A stretch of DNA of 14,145 nt from Pseudomonadota bacterium (GCA_023460875.1 JAEWOQ010000480.1:1-14145); one strand, 5' to 3'; positions 1 through 7,502 are shown, counted from the stretch's first letter. The notes: generated by a model from the sequence alone, not told the origin. A program made the numbers and translations.

Positions 1-185
1 GCGCACAGCGCGCCGCGCCGGGCGCCTGGAGGAGGCCATGGTGGGGAGGCGCAGGAGGTGAGCAGCGCAGCGGGCGCGGCGCTGCCGGAGGGCGCCAGGT
101 CAGCGTGACCCGGGTGAAGACCCAGGTTGAGGAGCCTCCCGGGGCGCGCTAAGACCGCCGCCCCCCTCAGAAAAGGTACGACCAA
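1..185. other. upstream region of aspS, no gene supported
   Basis: The first 185 bases hold no frame that I can call. One + frame is open from the window edge to a TAA at 150-152 and another to a TGA at 106-108. Either could be the 3' end of an upstream gene, but neither shows recognisable protein sequence. Several AGGAGG-like purine runs occur (about 29-60) without a following usable start. An AAGG at 173-176 lies 9 bases before the aspS GTG and is its likely ribosome binding site. Confidence 0.4.
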
Positions 186-2081
186 GTGGCGCGCTTCATC
201 GACGAACTCAAACGCACCCATGATTGCGGCGCTCTGCGCGGCAGTGACGTAGGACGGGAAGTGGTTCTGTTCGGGTGGGTGGCCAATCGGCGCGACCACG
301 GCAACCTGATCTTCGTGGACCTGCGGGATCGGGGCGGCATCACGCAGATCGTGTTCGACCCGGAGGCGTCCAAGGAGGCGCACGGGGCGGCCGAGCAGCT
401 CCGCGGCGAGTGGGTGATCGGGATCCGCGGCAAGGTGAAGGCTCGCGGCGAGCAGTACAGCCAGAAGGAAGGCAAGATGGTGAGCGCCGCCAACCCGCTC
501 CTGCCCACGGGCGAGATCGAGGTGGAGGTGCTGGAGGTGGGCGTCTTCAACCGCAGCGAGACCCCGCCCTTCGAGCTGACGGACAAGACCGACACCCGCG
601 AAGAGGTGCGGCTGCAGTACCGCTATCTGGACCTGCGCCGGGCGCCCCTGCAGAAAGCGCTGCAAACTCGCCACACCATCAACCAGGCCACGCGCAACTA
701 CCTGTCGGACCAGGGCTGCACCGAGGTGGAGACGCCTTTCCTGGTGAAGTACACCCCGGGAGGCGCTCGAAACTTCCTGGTGCCGAGCCGCATCCACCAC
801 GGCAAGTTCTACGCTTTGGCGGAGAGCCCCCAGCTCTTCAAGCAGCTGCTGATGGTGGCGGGCTTCGAGCGCTACTTCCAGATCGTGCGCTGCTTCCGGG
901 ACGAGGACTCGCGGCTCGATCGGCAGCCAGAGTTCACGCAGATCGACATCGAGATGAGCTTCGTGAACCAGGACGACGTGTTCGGACTGGTGGAGGGGCT
1001 GGTCTGCGCGATCTGGAAGGCGGCGCTGGGCGTCGATCTGAAGAAGCAGTACCCGGGCGGCGTGTTTCCGCGCATGAAGTTCGAGGACTCGATGCGCGAC
1101 TACGGCAACGACAAGCCGGATCTGCGCTTCGGGATGAAGCACTTCGATCTGACGGAGCTCGTCGTGGAGCACGGCGGGGGCGGCGTGCCCTTCTGGGAGC
1201 CGCTGGCGCAAAAGTTCCGGAGCGGTGAGTACCGGCGCGATCTGCCTCAGGAGATCGTCAAGGCGATGGTGGTGCCCGCCAGCGGGAACTTGAGCCGCAA
1301 GGACGGCGACGAGCTCGAGAAGCTCGCCAAGAGCATGGGCGCGGGCGGCCTGGCTCGGGCCAAGGTGGCCGCGGACGGCAGCTGGACCCAGACGCCCCTG
1401 AACAAGATGATGACCCCCGAGCTCCGAGACGCCATCACCCGCGCGGTGGGCGCCCAGGAAGGGGACCTGATCCTGTTTCAGTCGGGGAAGACCCAACAGG
1501 TCCACACCGTCATGGCCAACCTGCGGGTCTTCCTGGGCAAGAAGCTCGGGTACATCCCCGAGGTCGGCCACGGCGGCGAGTGGAATTTCCTGTGGGTCGT
1601 GGAGCCCCCGCTGTTCGAGTACGACGACGAGAACAAGCGCTGGGCCGCCGCGCACCACGCCTTCACGCGCCCCCACGACGACAGCGTGGACCTGATCGAC
1701 GAGGATCCCGGGAAGGTCCTCTGCTATCGCTACGACCTCGTCCTCAACGGCTTCGAGATCGCCGGCGGCTCCATCCGTCTGCACGATCCGGTCGTGCAAC
1801 AGAAGGTGTTCCGCGCCCTCGGCATCGGGGAAGAGGAGGCCCGTCAGAAGTTCGGCTTCCTGCTCGACGCGCTGAAGCTCGGCGCCCCGCCGCATGGTGG
1901 GATCGCCCTCGGCATGGATCGCCTCGTGATGCTGCTCGCCGAGCGTGAGAGCCTCCGCGACGTCATCGCCTTCCCCAAGACCCAGAAGGCCACCGACTTG
2001 ATGAGCGACGCTCCGAGCGGTGTGGCACCTGAGCAGCTAGTGGAGCTCGGCGTCCGCGTCTTCGAAGGGAACGGGAGTTGA
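186..2081 (+). CDS. aspS: aspartate--tRNA ligase, bacterial type with GAD insert, non-discriminating signature
   Basis: Class II aminoacyl-tRNA synthetase that charges tRNA(Asp) with aspartate in the cytoplasm. 631 aa, slightly longer than the usual ~590. An OB-fold anticodon-binding domain (about 1-130, GWVANRRDHG at 30-39) leads into the catalytic core. Motif 2 (FRDEDSRLDRQPEFTQID) is at 237-254, the bacterial GAD insertion at about 310-440, and motif 3 (GIALGMDRLVMLL) from residue 572, followed by RDVIAFPKTQ. The GTG start is chosen because the RTHDCG entry follows at once and AAGG sits 9 bases upstream. H38 occupies the position of Leu30 in the E. coli enzyme; His there is the residue tied to relaxed tRNA specificity in the Pseudomonas enzyme, so this may also charge tRNA(Asn). 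The flipping-loop motif TPEGARD of E. coli reads TPGGARN here (G192, N196). Identification is firm; the specificity call is inference. Confidence 0.98.
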   Translation: MARFIDELKRTHDCGALRGSDVGREVVLFGWVANRRDHGNLIFVDLRDRGGITQIVFDPEASKEAHGAAEQLRGEWVIGIRGKVKARGEQYSQKEGKMVSAANPLLPTGEIEVEVLEVGVFNRSETPPFELTDKTDTREEVRLQYRYLDLRRAPLQKALQTRHTINQATRNYLSDQGCTEVETPFLVKYTPGGARNFLVPSRIHHGKFYALAESPQLFKQLLMVAGFERYFQIVRCFRDEDSRLDRQPEFTQIDIEMSFVNQDDVFGLVEGLVCAIWKAALGVDLKKQYPGGVFPRMKFEDSMRDYGNDKPDLRFGMKHFDLTELVVEHGGGGVPFWEPLAQKFRSGEYRRDLPQEIVKAMVVPASGNLSRKDGDELEKLAKSMGAGGLARAKVAADGSWTQTPLNKMMTPELRDAITRAVGAQEGDLILFQSGKTQQVHTVMANLRVFLGKKLGYIPEVGHGGEWNFLWVVEPPLFEYDDENKRWAAAHHAFTRPHDDSVDLIDEDPGKVLCYRYDLVLNGFEIAGGSIRLHDPVVQQKVFRALGIGEEEARQKFGFLLDALKLGAPPHGGIALGMDRLVMLLAERESLRDVIAFPKTQKATDLMSDAPSGVAPEQLVELGVRVFEGNGS

Positions 2082-2098
2082 CGAGCGGCTCGGAAGGC

Positions 2099-2128
2099 GG
2101 GGGCGCGGAGGACGGGGGCGCGGAGGAC
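2099..2128 (+). repeat. perfect 15-bp tandem duplication carrying the Shine-Dalgarno
   Basis: Two adjacent identical 15-bp units (2099-2113 and 2114-2128) begin gggggcgcgg and end aggac, with a few bases of a third unit after them. Each unit contains GGAGGA; the second one (2122-2127) lies 9 bases before the ATG at 2137 and is a good ribosome binding site for the hydrolase gene. The duplication therefore copied the binding site. Confidence 0.8.
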
Positions 2129-2136
2129 GGGGCCCC

Positions 2137-3369
2137 ATGGACAACGTCACCCACGGGCTGATCGGGCTCCTCGTCGCCGAGGCAGCCCTCCAGGTCCGCT
2201 TCGGCTCGAGCTCGGCGCCCGCGCGCTTCCGTACCGCGGCGCTGTTTTGCTCCATCGCGGGCAACAACACGCCGGATCTGGATTTCGTCTACTCGGGGAT
2301 CACCGAGGGCAAGCTCGGCTACCTCCTCCACCACCGGGGGCACACTCACACCTTCGCGGCCGTGCTGCCGATGGCGCTCCTCGCGATCTTGCCGGTCCTG
2401 ATCTGGGCGTGGCGGGCGCGGCCGGGGTGGAGCCGAGCCGACTGGCGCTTCCTCGGGTTCCTCGCGGTGCTCGCCCCCATCTGCCACATCGGGATGGACG
2501 CCATGAACAGCTACGGGGTCCACCCCCTGTGGCCCGTGTCGAACCGCTGGTTCTACGGCGACACCCTGTTCATCATCGAGCCCCTCCTGATCTTGAGCAT
2601 CGGCTTGCTCCTGGCCCCCGAGGCGCGCACGCGGGTGGGGCGGGGCCTCTTACTCCTGCCGCCCCTTATCGTCCTGGGGCTCTCCTGGGCCGTGAGCATG
2701 GTGTCCTGGCCCTGGGCCGTCGCGCTGACCCTCTTCGCCCTGCTGCTCGGGTTCGGAGCGGCGCCTCTGGGTCGGCGTGGGCGGATTGGAGGCGCGATCG
2801 GGCTGACCGTCGGGGTGATGCTCCTCTTCGCGGGAGCCCGGGGGCTGGCGGCGAAGCAGGTGCGGGCGACGCTGCAGGAGATGTCCCCGGGGGCGGCCTT
2901 GCACGATCTGGTCATGACGCCCCTGCCCGCCAACCCGCGCTGCTGGTCCTTCATCGCCGTTCAGACGGAGGGCGCTGACTACTTGCTGCGGCGCGGCGAG
3001 GTGGCGTTGGTCTCCGACTGGCTCCCCGTCAGCGAGTGCGCCCAGCGGGACGAGCCGGGCACCATCGCGCCCCTGGGCCCGGCGCGGGGCGTCTCCGAGA
3101 CGCCCGCGGTGCGTTGGAATGGGGAGTTTCGCGCCCCTTTGGCCCAGCTCCGGCACCTGGCGGCGACGCGCTGCGACGCGGCGGCCCTGCTGCGCTTCGC
3201 GCGAGCGCCCTTCTTCCTGGAGGAGCCCGGGGGGCGCGTCATCCTCGGTGACTTGCGCTACGACCGGGGCGAGCACCTAGGCTTCGCCGCCCTCGAGCTC
3301 GCCGAGGAGGGGGCTCCCTGTCCCCGCGCCGTGCCGCCCTGGCGGCCGCCCCTCGCCGATCTGCTCTGA
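2137..3369 (+). CDS. YdjM/DUF457 family membrane-bound metal-dependent hydrolase
   Basis: Inner-membrane protein of the YdjM-like metal-dependent hydrolase family; the substrate is unknown. The family signatures are in order: MDNVTHGL at the N terminus, a NNTPDLDF metal-site motif near residue 45, HHRGHTHTF at about 64-73, and CHIGMDAMNSYGVHPLWP at about 116-133 with the family's SHxxLDxxNxYG pattern (Ser replaced by Cys). The histidines and aspartates of these motifs are the presumed metal ligands. At least five hydrophobic segments lie between residues 75 and 245. The last ~160 residues are soluble and unlike the short members of the family, so this is a long form (410 aa). The ATG is preceded by GGAGGA at 9 bases. 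It follows aspS by 55 bases on the same strand and may be co-transcribed. Family assignment is strong, function is open. Confidence 0.88.
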   Translation: MDNVTHGLIGLLVAEAALQVRFGSSSAPARFRTAALFCSIAGNNTPDLDFVYSGITEGKLGYLLHHRGHTHTFAAVLPMALLAILPVLIWAWRARPGWSRADWRFLGFLAVLAPICHIGMDAMNSYGVHPLWPVSNRWFYGDTLFIIEPLLILSIGLLLAPEARTRVGRGLLLLPPLIVLGLSWAVSMVSWPWAVALTLFALLLGFGAAPLGRRGRIGGAIGLTVGVMLLFAGARGLAAKQVRATLQEMSPGAALHDLVMTPLPANPRCWSFIAVQTEGADYLLRRGEVALVSDWLPVSECAQRDEPGTIAPLGPARGVSETPAVRWNGEFRAPLAQLRHLAATRCDAAALLRFARAPFFLEEPGGRVILGDLRYDRGEHLGFAALELAEEGAPCPRAVPPWRPPLADLL

Positions 3370-3390
3370 GCGTCGGGGCCCTTGCCGGGG

Positions 3391-3407
3391 GTGCCCCCCT
3401 TGGGCAC
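3391..3407 (+). terminator. small hairpin between the hydrolase and response-regulator genes
   Basis: A perfect 6-bp stem GTGCCC/GGGCAC (3391-3396 and 3402-3407) with a 5-base loop lies in the 52-base gap. No T-run follows, so it is at best a weak or Rho-assisted terminator, or a structure just upstream of the next start at 3422, which has no clear Shine-Dalgarno. Confidence 0.3.
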
Positions 3408-3421
3408 GATGGCCCGAACCG

Positions 3422-4783
3422 ATGGGCGCGCGCATTCTGATCGTCGACGACAGCCCCACCATCCGCAAAGTCGTCGCCAGCATCCTCGAACGACGCGACT
3501 ACGAGACAGCCGTGGCCGCGGACGGGATCGAGGCGCTGGCGGTTTTGGCAGAACGACCGGCGGACCTGGTGCTCGTGGATTTCGTCATGCCGCGCATGAA
3601 CGGCTACCAGTTCTGCCGGGAGCTGCGGCTCCACGAGCGCTTCAAGGACGTGCCCGTGGTGCTCATGAGCGCCAAGGGAGACAAGATCCGCGGCAAGTTC
3701 GTCGAGCAGACGGGGGCCCTCGACGCCATCACGAAGCCGTTCGACGCCCGGGGGCTGGTCGCGGTGATCGAGAGCGCCTTGAAGAAGAGCGCGGACGGTG
3801 GGCGCCGGCCGGCCGGCGGTGAGTTCACGGAGGAAGAGCTGAGCTCTCGTCCGAGCGTCGAGATGCCGTCGCTGCAGCGGATCAGCGCCGCGCAAGCTCT
3901 CGCGGAGGCGTTGGGAGATCTGCTCGTCCCCGAGCTGGAGACGTTGCAGGGGCTCAACGAGGAGACGGTGCGCACGGTGCTGCGCCGCGCGATCGATCCT
4001 GAGGCCGTGGCGGAGCTGTCGTCGGTGCTGCGGACGATCGATTTCGGAGAGCAGGCGGGTGAGGCGCTGTCGGGCGATCTCGCGGTGATTTCCATCTCCG
4101 AGATCCTCCAGGTGCTCGACGTGCAGCGTCAGTCCGGGGCGCTGACGGTGACGAGCAGGAAGGCCCAGGTCGTGCTCTACATCCGCAACGGCGACCTGGA
4201 CTTCGCGAGCTACACCGGCCTGCCCGAGGAGTTCTTGTTGGGGCGCTACCTCGTCGACACGGGCGCGATCACCCGGGAGGCGCTCGATCGCGCCCTCGCG
4301 GCGCGGGAGGCGGGCGATGGTCGCGTGCTCGGCGACTACCTCGTCGACTCCGGCGCGGTGAGCTCCGAGGAGCTCACGAAGGCGCTCGTCCAGCAGACCT
4401 CCGAGCTCCTCTACGAGGTGGTGCGATGGCGCAAGGGGCGTTTTCGCTTCCTCTATCAGGCGGAGAACGCCATGGCGCAGCAGGCCCAGCTCGGCCTGCC
4501 CACGGGAGGGCTCATCATGGAAGGGTTCCGTCGGGTGGACGAGTGGCGCCTCATCGAAGACAGCTTCGATTTCACGGACGTGCTGTTCCGCGACGAGATG
4601 GCGATCGAGCGGCTCACGGAGCAGGGCAAGCTCACGCCCCAGGAGCGCGGCGTGCTCGAGCACATCGACGGTGAAAATACCGTGGGCGAGGTCGTTGATG
4701 CCGCCGTGGGCAGCTCCTTCGAGGTCTGCAAGATTCTCTATCAGCTGCTCAATTCACGGCTCGTGAGACGCCGGGCCGCGTGA
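3422..4783 (+). CDS. response regulator with PATAN/DUF4388 output domain
   Basis: Receiver domain at residues 1-122: acidic pair D9-D10, phosphoacceptor D53 in LVDFVMPRMNG, switch S83 and conserved K105 in TKPF, so phosphorylation looks possible. A linker (about 123-215) follows. Then comes a DUF4388/PATAN domain from about 217, starting SGDLAVISISEILQVLD and SGALTV, with the LYEVVRWRKGRFRF strand at about 330-343. Inside it are two tandem copies of an xLGxYLVDxGA...EAL motif (from 272 and 302), like the MshEN repeats of type II secretion and pilus ATPases. The C-terminal ~70 residues end in a helical segment. There is no DNA-binding domain, so it probably acts by protein contact; in cyanobacteria PATAN regulators act on pilus motors (family knowledge). 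It is the first gene of the Che-like set, 34 bases before the CheW-like gene. The kinase partner is not in the window. Confidence 0.9.
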   Translation: MGARILIVDDSPTIRKVVASILERRDYETAVAADGIEALAVLAERPADLVLVDFVMPRMNGYQFCRELRLHERFKDVPVVLMSAKGDKIRGKFVEQTGALDAITKPFDARGLVAVIESALKKSADGGRRPAGGEFTEEELSSRPSVEMPSLQRISAAQALAEALGDLLVPELETLQGLNEETVRTVLRRAIDPEAVAELSSVLRTIDFGEQAGEALSGDLAVISISEILQVLDVQRQSGALTVTSRKAQVVLYIRNGDLDFASYTGLPEEFLLGRYLVDTGAITREALDRALAAREAGDGRVLGDYLVDSGAVSSEELTKALVQQTSELLYEVVRWRKGRFRFLYQAENAMAQQAQLGLPTGGLIMEGFRRVDEWRLIEDSFDFTDVLFRDEMAIERLTEQGKLTPQERGVLEHIDGENTVGEVVDAAVGSSFEVCKILYQLLNSRLVRRRAA

Positions 4784-4817
4784 CCTGGGGCCGCGGTGCG
4801 AGGTTCGAGGGGGGGAC

Positions 4818-5351
4818 GTGGACGCATCAGTGATCGATTCGGGGCGAGTGGCCGGCGTCGTCGTGGACGCGGGTCGGGGTAGAGTCTTCGTGGGCGCAGA
4901 CCAGGCGATCGGGGCGCTGGCCGAGCCGCGCCTCTGCCCCGTGGCGAGGGCGCCGTTGTCGTTGCTCTGGTTCGAGGGGGAGGTGCTCGTCGCGATCCCG
5001 TTCCTGAGCTGCGTGGACGGCGGAGCCGTGGCGCGGCGAGCCGAGGCGGACGGGGAGCGCCCTCCCCACGTACTGATCGGTGAGCTGGGCGGGCAGCGCT
5101 ACGGCCTCACGGATCTCGTGGTCTTGGCGGGCGGCAGCTTCGAGCGTGCCCCGCTCCCGCAGGCGCCAAGGGAGGAGCCGTCCGACGCCGTCGCGGTCAT
5201 GGGAGATGCAGCGGAGGAGGGAGTCCGCTTCGAGGGGGCCGTGATCCCCTCCTGCCGGCTCTCCCTCCCCTCTGCGCTGAGCCCAGGGGCGATGCCAGGT
5301 CTGAAGCGCGAGAGCGGCGGCCCTGGGGCCGATGGCGTGGGGACCCCGTGA
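4818..5351 (+). CDS. degenerate CheW-like protein
   Basis: 177 aa, cytoplasmic. Residues about 12-110 follow the CheW beta-barrel pattern: a first strand pair with VFVGADQAIGALAE where CheW has the regulatory-site strand, CPVARAPLSLLWFEGEVLVA matching the usual xPxxPxxxxGxxxxRGxxxP stretch (Arg of RGE replaced by Phe), and HVLIGELGGQRYGLTDLVV matching the later strand before the VDxV motif. A last segment, VRFEGAVIPSCRLSLPSAL, resembles the closing strand and helix. The family role is to link receptors to the kinase CheA; here the contact residues are poorly conserved. GTG start with a G-rich site (GAGGGGGG) about 4 bases upstream. It ends in a 4-bp GTGA overlap with the next gene, which implies translational coupling. 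It would pass for a hypothetical protein if taken alone; the neighbours strengthen the call. Confidence 0.65.
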   Translation: MDASVIDSGRVAGVVVDAGRGRVFVGADQAIGALAEPRLCPVARAPLSLLWFEGEVLVAIPFLSCVDGGAVARRAEADGERPPHVLIGELGGQRYGLTDLVVLAGGSFERAPLPQAPREEPSDAVAVMGDAAEEGVRFEGAVIPSCRLSLPSALSPGAMPGLKRESGGPGADGVGTP

Positions 5352-6118
5352 GCGCCGCAGAGCAGCTCCTGGGTGCGCTGCGGGAGACCCTGCGGAGCAC
5401 GGGGAAACCCAAGCGCTTCGTGGCGGACGTGGCCGCAGTGCTCGCGGCTTACGGAGACCTGGAGCAGGTGCTCGCGGTGACCCAGCAGCGCTGGGAGCAC
5501 CTCCAGGAGGGGCTGCGGGAGCGTGCTCGAGACGCGGAACGCACCGCGTCGATGGCGCGCGGTCTGCTGGCGAGGGCACGGGAGCTGCGGGGGGGCGTGG
5601 CCGCGGCTCGGAACGCCGTGGAGGGGGTGCGCCTAGCGGCCTTGACCGCGGGGCTCGAGGGCGCTCGGAGAGACGACGGGACCGGCGCGGCATTGATCCG
5701 TTCGAGCGACGAGATGCGGGAGCGCGCGGCGGGCGCTGTCGGAGCCCTGGACGAGCTGATGGCTTCTCTCGAGCGGCTGGATCGGGATCGGGAGAAGCTC
5801 AGAGAGGGCGCGGTGGAGCTCGAGCGGGAGCTGTCGATCCTGACGCTGTGGAGCCGTGACGAAGGCCTCGGGCTCGACGTAGCGCGCCGGGCGCTGGAGG
5901 CGCTGGGTGAGGCGATCGAGCGCGCCACGGGCACGGATCCGGAGCTGGCTCCGCTGCTCGCCTCCGCCGCCGAGCACGCGCGCGGCCTGGCCTCGGCGCT
6001 CTCGCAGCTCGGTTCTCGGGACGGCGCTCGCCTGGCGCTGCGGTCGCTGCAGCCGCTCCTGGAGCCCCTGGTGACGGTGCTCGGGGACATTTACGGCGAG
6101 GGGCGCGAGGAGCGGTGA
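5348..6118 (+). CDS. soluble protein with degraded chemoreceptor (MCP) signalling hairpin
   Basis: 256 aa, no membrane segment or signal peptide, almost wholly helical. Residues about 40-165 form a long antiparallel coiled-coil candidate. Its centre, RLAALTAGLEGAR (95-107), lines up without gaps with the chemoreceptor tip motif NLLALNAAIEAAR, and the following DEMRERA (121-127) with the tip's xEVRxLA after one inserted residue. The turn would be at RDDGTG (108-113). The Gln and Asn of the canonical QTN are replaced (G93, R95), and GRGFAVVA is not kept. A second helical block fills 170-256. I infer a cytoplasmic receptor-like scaffold that lost sensing, membrane and methylation features. It overlaps the CheW-like gene upstream and the CheA-P5-like gene downstream by GTGA on both sides. 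An unrelated coiled-coil protein is the alternative, but the tip match and neighbours argue against it. Confidence 0.6.
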   Translation: MSAAEQLLGALRETLRSTGKPKRFVADVAAVLAAYGDLEQVLAVTQQRWEHLQEGLRERARDAERTASMARGLLARARELRGGVAAARNAVEGVRLAALTAGLEGARRDDGTGAALIRSSDEMRERAAGAVGALDELMASLERLDRDREKLREGAVELERELSILTLWSRDEGLGLDVARRALEALGEAIERATGTDPELAPLLASAAEHARGLASALSQLGSRDGARLALRSLQPLLEPLVTVLGDIYGEGREER

Positions 6119-6939
6119 GCCTCGAGCCGAAGCTGGATCGGTGTCTCGAGGAGCTCACGCTCCTGGACGTCGCCCAGGAAGAGCTCCACGGGGTGGCGGA
6201 GCTGATCCGGCGGCAACGAGCGCAGCTCCGAGAGTTGCGCTCGCGGCTCCTGGACGTGCCCCTGTCCGCCGTGGAGTCCACGGAGGCCGCAGCCGGCCAG
6301 CGCACGGCAGAGCAGCGGACGGTAGAGCCGCGCACGGCGTCGAAGTCCCCCTCAGCAGCTGTCGAGTCGTGGTCGTCCGGCACGCCCCTCGACGCCCAGT
6401 TGGAGGAGCTCACCTTGGAGCTCGAGGACGTGGTGGCCTCTAGCGCCGGCAGCATCGCCGCGGTGCGACGGGTCTCGAGCTGCGTCCGGGAAGTGTCCCG
6501 ACGGCTGCGTCGTGAGCTCTCCCAGCTCGACCTGGCGCACGACGACGAGCGGCCCGAGCTGTTGTGGCTCCAGGTCGGCGGTGGCGCCTACGGGCTCCCC
6601 GCGCGCTTCGTGGGCGGCCTCTCCCTGCGTGGCGCATCGGGGGCAGAGGTGCCCGCCGCGGTTTGCCTCGGCGAGCTCCTCGGGCTGGAGGACGTGCAGC
6701 GCGCGGAGAGCCAAGTCGAGCTCCAGGTCCCCGGGTTCGACCCGGTGACGATCGCTGTGGAGCGCGTCGGCGCGGTGGGGCAGGCTCGGGTGTACCCGAT
6801 CCCGGAGATCGTGCGGCGCAGCGGCCCGTTCGAGGGGGCGGTGCGCGGCCCCGAAGATTCCCTGCGGTTGGTGCTCGACGCTCGTGCCATCGTCCTCCGG
6901 GCGCGCGCTGGGAGCGCCGGGGCCGCATCCAGGGCGTGA
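6115..6939 (+). CDS. CheA-like protein lacking HPt and ATPase domains (coiled coil plus P5/CheW-like domain)
   Basis: 274 aa, soluble. Residues 7-52 form a helical hairpin ending in LLDVPLSAV, like the CheA dimerisation domain end (RMVPLxxV). A low-complexity linker spans about 53-90. A second helical stretch, 92-140, begins with the same LDxxLEELTL as the first. Residues 147-264 match the CheA P5/CheW fold: LLWLQVGGGAYGLPARFVGG, then CLGELLGLE, a strand around residue 200, VERVGAV, the YPIPEIVRRSGPFEGAV stretch, and the closing SLRLVLDARAIV that corresponds to CheA's ILDxxxL. There is no phosphotransfer histidine and no N, G1 or G2 box of an ATPase, so it cannot be a kinase. GTG start inside the stop of the receptor-like gene (GTGA). 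A CheW protein with N-terminal coiled coils is the simpler alternative name. Confidence 0.65.
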   Translation: MSLEPKLDRCLEELTLLDVAQEELHGVAELIRRQRAQLRELRSRLLDVPLSAVESTEAAAGQRTAEQRTVEPRTASKSPSAAVESWSSGTPLDAQLEELTLELEDVVASSAGSIAAVRRVSSCVREVSRRLRRELSQLDLAHDDERPELLWLQVGGGAYGLPARFVGGLSLRGASGAEVPAAVCLGELLGLEDVQRAESQVELQVPGFDPVTIAVERVGAVGQARVYPIPEIVRRSGPFEGAVRGPEDSLRLVLDARAIVLRARAGSAGAASRA

Positions 6940-6966
6940 TCGACGAGAGCCCGAGAAAGCCAGCCG

Positions 6967-7497
6967 ATGGCGAGCAGGAGTAGGTACGATGAGCCCGGCG
7001 TAGAGCCAGCGAACGAGCCCGTCCTCGAGCGGATCATCGAGCCCTACCGCTCCGACGACCAGGGGGTGGTGACGGAGCTCGCCGCCTCCGAAGGGCTGCC
7101 CCTCGAGCCCGACGCGGAGGTGCGCCGTGGTCACGCCTTGCTCTGGGTGGCGCGTCGAGCGGCGCAGGCCCCCGCCCAGGGTTACCTGCTCGCCTGGGAG
7201 GTGGCAGACGAGCTCGAGCTCCTCCACCTGGTGATCGATCGGACGGCGCGGCGGCGTGGCTTCGGCGGAGCCCTCCTCGACGAGCTGCTCGCCCACGGGC
7301 GACGGCGGGGGCTCAGCGCTGTCCACCTCGAGGTCCGGGTCTCGAACGAGGGGGCCCTGACCTTGTACCGGAGCCGGGGTTTTCGCGAGGAAGGCGTGCG
7401 CCGGGGCTACTACGGGGACGGAGAGGACGCGCTGGTGCTGACCCTCCCGCTTCCCGTGGCCGTCGCCCTGGACCGGGACGACGGGGCCAACGACTAA
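6967..7497 (+). CDS. rimI: RimI-like GNAT N-acetyltransferase
   Basis: GNAT-fold acetyltransferase of the RimI group, which acetylates the N-terminal alanine of ribosomal protein S18 from acetyl-CoA (family knowledge). 176 aa against about 150 for RimI; the first ~22 residues look disordered. Visible motifs are the acetyl-CoA loop RRRGFGGALL (95-104), then LEVRVSNEGALTLYRSRGF (121-139) with E122, N127 and catalytic-type Y134, and the RimI ending GVRRGYY...EDALVL (143-158). It lies 27 bases after the CheA-like gene on the same strand and could be read from the same transcript, but nothing ties it functionally to that set. Substrate assignment within GNAT families from sequence alone is uncertain. 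Confidence 0.8.
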   Translation: MASRSRYDEPGVEPANEPVLERIIEPYRSDDQGVVTELAASEGLPLEPDAEVRRGHALLWVARRAAQAPAQGYLLAWEVADELELLHLVIDRTARRRGFGGALLDELLAHGRRRGLSAVHLEVRVSNEGALTLYRSRGFREEGVRRGYYGDGEDALVLTLPLPVAVALDRDDGAND

Positions 7498-7502
7498 CCC
7501 TG

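Noticed and set aside
3..152. Frame open from the window edge to TAA at 150-152 as the 3' end of an upstream gene.
   Set aside because: Too short and without recognisable sequence or consistent third-position bias; another frame is equally open to 108.
3239..4663. Open frame of 474 codons on the - strand opposite the response regulator.
   Set aside because: Antisense shadow; the + strand carries recognisable receiver and PATAN domains.
6967..7497. rimI-like gene as a fifth member of the Che-like operon.
   Set aside because: Spacing allows co-transcription, but there is no overlap and the predicted role is unrelated, so I did not include it in the system.
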